Assembly: GCF_003315135.1 (NCBI RefSeq)
Contig: NZ_QNRK01000053.1
Span: forward strand, 1 to 38,665
Source: Roseiarcus fermentans
Lineage (GTDB): Bacteria; Pseudomonadota; Alphaproteobacteria; Rhizobiales; Beijerinckiaceae
DNA: 38,665 bases
Reading direction: 5' to 3'
How positions within the stretch are numbered: position 1 is the first letter of the stretch; the number at the start of each line of letters is the position of its first letter. Shown here piece after piece: positions 36,107 to 38,665 of this stretch. Under the pieces are notes generated by a model. It had not been told where the DNA came from. It did not search any database and worked only from the letters and a program-made list of their open reading frames with translations. The translations under genes were made by a program, and so were the position numbers.

Positions 36107-36477
36107 GCGAAAACCGTCTCCACGCCCAGAAGGGCGCGCTCGCCTGGCGCCTCGGAGTCGAGCCGTGAGCGAAAACCGTCTCCACGCCCAGAAGGGCGCG
36201 CTCGCCTGGCGCCTCGGAGTCGAGCCGTGAGCGAAATCGCCCTCATACGCGGAAGGGCGTGCTCGCGTGGCGCCTCGGAGTCGAGCCGTGAGCGAAAATC
36301 GCCGTCATACGCGGAACGGCGTGCTCGCCTGGCGCCTGGGAGTCGAGCCGTGAGCGAAAACCGTCTTCATGCCCGGAAGGGCGTGCTCGCCTGGCGCCTC
36401 GGAGTCGAGCCGTGAGCGAAAACCGTCTTCATGCCCAGAAGGGCGCGCTCGCCCGGCGCCTCGGAGTCGAGCCGTGA
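36047..36477 (+). repeat. Seven-unit 62-bp tandem array of stop/start-overlapping mini-ORFs between argF and hslO
   Basis: Units begin at 36047 (inside argF), 36109, 36171, 36233, 36294, 36356 and 36418. The period is 62 bases except unit 4 (61). Units 2-7 each start a frame at GTG (36103, 36165, 36227, 36288, 36350, 36412) that reads [11 protein letters not shown]...LGVEP and ends in a TGA sharing four bases (GTGA) with the next GTG; 66-4 gives the period. Five of the six frames are intact (units 2, 3, 5, 6, 7: 36103-36168, 36165-36230, 36288-36353, 36350-36415, 36412-36477). Unit 4 lacks one A, so its GTG opens a 62-codon frame (36227-36415) that joins the unit 6 frame and stop. GGAGTCGAGCCGTGAGC is conserved in all seven units, putting GGAG seven bases before every GTG, including that of hslO. 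Units 4 and 5 are the most diverged in the middle. Confidence 0.95.
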
Positions 36478-37439
36478 GCGCGCCCGTGCGGACGGTGTCG
36501 GCCGAGGCCGTCGACGACATCGTGCTGCCGTTCGCGGTCGAGGGTCTGAGCACGCGCGGCCGGCTGGTGCGGCTGGGTCCCGCGATCCACGCCGTGCTCG
36601 AGCGCCACGGCTATCCCGAGCCGGTGTCGAAGCTGCTGGCGGAGGCGGCGACGCTGGCGATCCTCCTGGGCTCGACGCTGAAGGAGGAGGGCCGGTTCCA
36701 GTTGCAGACCAAGAGCGACGGGCCGGTGTCGATGCTGCTCGTCGACTTCGACGCGCCCTCGAACGTGCGGGCGCTGGCGCGGTTCGACCGGGCGCGGGTG
36801 GCGCGCGCCGCGTCCGGCGACGACCTCGTCGGCCACGGCCACCTCGCCTTCACCATCGATCCCGGCGGCGACCTGTCGCGCTATCAGGGCGTCGTCGCCC
36901 TCGAGGGGCTGGGGCTCGAGGCCGCGGCGCATTCCTATTTCGAGCGGTCGGAACAGATCCCCACCCTGGTGCGGCTCGCGGTCGGCGAGACGGTCACGGC
37001 CGCCGGGCGGTCGTGGCGCGCCGGCGGCCTGATCGTCCAGCACCTGCCCTCGGCCGGTCCCGGCCGACGGGCGGACTTCCATCCCGGCGACGCGCCCGAG
37101 GGAACCGAGCCGCACAGGCTCGACGAGGACGACGCCTGGACCGAAGCGAAGGCTTTGGCTTCGACCACCGAGGCCCATGAGCTGATCGATCCGACGCTGT
37201 CGGCCGAGCGGCTGCTGTTCCGCCTGTTCAACGAGCGCGGCGTGCGCGTGTTCGAGCCGACGCGGCTGGCGGCCCAGTGCCGCTGCTCCGCCGAGGGGGT
37301 CGACGCGATGTTGCGCAGCTTTCCGCCCGAGGAGATCGCGCACATGGTCGGCGACGACGGCATGATCGGCGTCACCTGCGAATTCTGCTCGACCAAGCGC
37401 GTGTTCAATCCCGCTGACTACGGCGTGTCCTCCCCATGA
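36474..37439 (+). CDS. hslO: Hsp33-family redox-regulated chaperonin
   Basis: 321 residues from GTG 36474, which overlaps the stop of the last repeat unit (GTGA) and has GGAG seven bases upstream within that unit. A cytoplasmic holdase activated by oxidation. The N-terminal domain includes LLAEAATLAILLGSTLKEEG and FQLQTKSDGPVSMLLVDFDA. The zinc-binding redox switch has two pairs of cysteines: CRC in AQCRCSAEGVD and CEFC in VTCEFCSTKRVF. All four are present, so the switch is intact. The downstream prenyl synthase starts in its stop codon (ATGA). Confidence 0.95.
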   Translation: MSAPVRTVSAEAVDDIVLPFAVEGLSTRGRLVRLGPAIHAVLERHGYPEPVSKLLAEAATLAILLGSTLKEEGRFQLQTKSDGPVSMLLVDFDAPSNVRALARFDRARVARAASGDDLVGHGHLAFTIDPGGDLSRYQGVVALEGLGLEAAAHSYFERSEQIPTLVRLAVGETVTAAGRSWRAGGLIVQHLPSAGPGRRADFHPGDAPEGTEPHRLDEDDAWTEAKALASTTEAHELIDPTLSAERLLFRLFNERGVRVFEPTRLAAQCRCSAEGVDAMLRSFPPEEIAHMVGDDGMIGVTCEFCSTKRVFNPADYGVSSP

Positions 37440-38353
37440 ATGCAATGTTTCAGGCGCGGCTCGCGGCCGCCGCCGCGGCGGTCGAAGCGGCGCTCGACTC
37501 CGAACTGGCGTTCGAGCCGAAGCCCGGCGAGCCCGCGCGTCCCCGCCGCCTGCTCGAGGCGATGCGTTACGCCACCCTCGGCGGCGGCAAGCGGCTCAGG
37601 GCCTTCCTGGTGATCGAGACCGCCCGCGCGCTCGGGCGAAGCGACGCCGGGCCGGTGCGCGCCGCCGCGGCGATCGAATGCCTGCACGCCTATTCGCTGG
37701 TTCACGACGACCTGCCGGCGATGGACGACGACGACCTGCGACGCGGCCGGCCGACCGCCCACAAGGCCTTCGACGAGGCGACCGCCATTTTGGCGGGCGA
37801 CGCGCTGCAGACCGCGGCTTTCGAGATTTTGGCCGATCCGGCGACGGACTCGAACGCGGAGACCCGCGCCGCGCTGTGCGCGAGCCTCGCCCGCGCCGCC
37901 GGCGCCGCCGGCATGGTCGGCGGCCAGGCGCTCGACCTCGCCGCCGAAACCGCGGAGACGCCGCTCTCGACCGGCGCGATCGCGCTCCTCCAGGCGATGA
38001 AGACCGGCGCGCTGCTGCGCTTCAGCGTCGAGGCCGGCGCCCGCCTCGGCGGCGCGAGCGCAGCCGCCGCGGAGGCGCTGTCGACCTATGGCGCCGTGAT
38101 CGGCGCGGCGTTCCAGATCGCCGACGACCTGCTCGACGCCGAGGGCGACACGGCGACGCTCGGCAAACGCGCCGGCAAGGACGCCGGACGCCACAAGGGC
38201 ACGCTGGTCGCGGCGCTCGGCATCGACGGAGCGCGGCGAAAGCTCGCGGACCTCGTCGCCGAGGCGAAGGCGGCCGTTGACGCGGCGCGCTTGGGCGAGG
38301 CGGGCGACGCGCTGAAGGCGACGGCCGAGTTCGTGGCGGCGCGCAAGAGCTGA
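37436..38353 (+). CDS. ispA: Short-chain (farnesyl/geranylgeranyl type) polyprenyl diphosphate synthase
   Basis: 305 residues. It condenses isopentenyl diphosphate with allylic diphosphates. The first aspartate-rich motif is SLVHDDLPAMDDDDLRRG and the second is FQIADDLLDAEGD; GGGKRLRAFLV binds IPP and VGGQALDLAAE is the central helix. Length and the two residues between the Asp groups of the first motif fit bacterial type II FPP synthase, so IspA is the best guess; chain length is not certain. It overlaps the hslO stop by four bases, so the argD-argF-hslO-ispA genes are chained by overlaps. Dispersed repeats follow. Confidence 0.9.
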   Translation: MNAMFQARLAAAAAAVEAALDSELAFEPKPGEPARPRRLLEAMRYATLGGGKRLRAFLVIETARALGRSDAGPVRAAAAIECLHAYSLVHDDLPAMDDDDLRRGRPTAHKAFDEATAILAGDALQTAAFEILADPATDSNAETRAALCASLARAAGAAGMVGGQALDLAAETAETPLSTGAIALLQAMKTGALLRFSVEAGARLGGASAAAAEALSTYGAVIGAAFQIADDLLDAEGDTATLGKRAGKDAGRHKGTLVAALGIDGARRKLADLVAEAKAAVDAARLGEAGDALKATAEFVAARKS

Positions 38354-38364
38354 CGGCGGGCGCC

Positions 38365-38404
38365 GGATCGCCGCGTCGCCCTTCGGGCTCCCCGCGATGA
38401 CGGC
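38365..38404 (+). repeat. Dispersed palindromic repeat unit, copy 1
   Basis: A unit of the form GGATCGCCGCGTCGCCC-TTCG-GGCTCCCCGCGATGACGG. Related sequences are widespread between genes in Rhizobiales genomes. It lies just after ispA and probably also ends its transcript. Confidence 0.7.
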
Positions 38405-38442
38405 GGGTGAGGCGCTTCGGTGGCGACGCAGCGCGCGGCCTT

Positions 38443-38478
38443 CGTCATCGCGAGGAGCGAAGCGACGTGGCGATCCAG
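38443..38478 (-). repeat. Dispersed palindromic repeat unit, copy 2 (inverted)
   Basis: The inverse form: CGTCATCGCGAGGAGCGAAG followed by CGACGTGGCGATCCAG. With copy 3 it can form a long stem enclosing about 70 bases. Confidence 0.7.
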
Positions 38479-38546
38479 GAGTCCAGGACGCCGACGCCTG
38501 CCGCCTGCGCGGTCCAGCGCTGCGGCGCCGGCGGTGCAGACTGCCC

Positions 38547-38586
38547 CTGGATCGCCGCGTCGCCCTTCGGGCTCCTCGCGATGATG
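38547..38586 (+). repeat. Dispersed palindromic repeat unit, copy 3
   Basis: CTGGATCGCCGCGTCGCCC-TTCG-GGCTCCTCGCGATGATG, the same orientation as copy 1 and closest to it. Copies 1-3 occupy the first 230 bases after ispA. Confidence 0.7.
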
Positions 38587-38665
38587 GGGTGGATGGCCCC
38601 CTCGCGGCATTTGTGTGCCAAAGTTGGGTTGTCGAAACCAACTGCAGCGGAGCCATCCATGAGAG

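Larger units (their letters stand above)
38354..38665. other. Repeat-rich region and start of an unknown gene at the window edge
   Basis: Holds three related palindromic repeat units, listed separately, and a structured leader: TGGATGGC (38590-38597) is the exact complement of GCCATCCA (38652-38659), enclosing a hairpin of AGTTGGGTT and AAACCAACT with loop GTCG. GGAG (38649-38652) stands six bases before an ATG at 38659-38661, so a gene probably begins there and runs out of the window; only MR can be read. Confidence 0.5.

Noticed and set aside
36047-36477. Possible CRISPR array
   Set aside because: The repeats are contiguous 62-bp units without unique spacers and derive from the argF coding end; no cas genes are present.

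Overview
The window is GC-rich chromosomal DNA from an alphaproteobacterium, most likely of the order Hyphomicrobiales (Rhizobiales). The evidence is a GcrA cell-cycle regulator with GANTC (CcrM-type) sites upstream, a CarD-family regulator next to a 7Fe ferredoxin and an MgpS-type helicase remnant, an argD-argF-hslO operon, and an mdh-sucCD-odhAB-lpdA TCA operon. I cannot name a genus. Most of the window is conserved metabolic core. The unusual parts are small and lie at gene junctions.

Layout. 1-3042: a CusF-like periplasmic copper-binding protein (+), then a CHRD-domain secreted protein and a mono-heme cytochrome c-type protein (both -), the latter lacking a usable in-frame start codon. 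3043-13412 (-): one long TCA cluster, in transcription order mdh, sucC, sucD, sucA, a YciI-like gene, odhB, a VapBC toxin-antitoxin pair, a MAPEG protein and lpdA. It encodes malate dehydrogenase, succinyl-CoA ligase and all three 2-oxoglutarate dehydrogenase subunits. 13780-14754: arginase (-). 15001-18592 (+): cysS, a GNAT acetyltransferase and citramalate synthase. 18886-23907 (+): a PAS hybrid histidine kinase, a SAM methyltransferase, an aldehyde dehydrogenase and aroQ. 23974-29701 (-): purU, a beta-hydroxyacid dehydrogenase, a helicase-family protein without its motor, fdxA and carD with a long N-terminal extension. 30034-32391: a GH31 glycosidase (-). 32933-33484: gcrA (-). 33955-38353 (+): argD, argF, a 62-bp tandem array, hslO and a short-chain polyprenyl diphosphate synthase. 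The right edge carries dispersed palindromic repeats and the start of another gene.

The most interesting structure is the argF-hslO junction. The last 19 codons of argF plus the argF-stop/hslO-start overlap have been tandemly duplicated, giving seven units with a 62-bp period. Sixty-two is 66 minus 4: each added unit is a 21-codon GTG-to-TGA mini-ORF whose TGA overlaps the GTG of the next unit, with a GGAG seven bases before every GTG. The array therefore forms a stop-start relay from argF to hslO that does not depend on copy number. A 1-bp deletion in one unit creates a 62-codon frame that ends at the same stop as a later unit, so the relay is still unbroken.

Other points worth checking are the motor-less helicase paralogue or remnant, the VapBC pair with its own promoter inside the TCA operon, a palindromic operator-like -35 region followed by an intrinsic terminator in front of argD, and the extended CarD.
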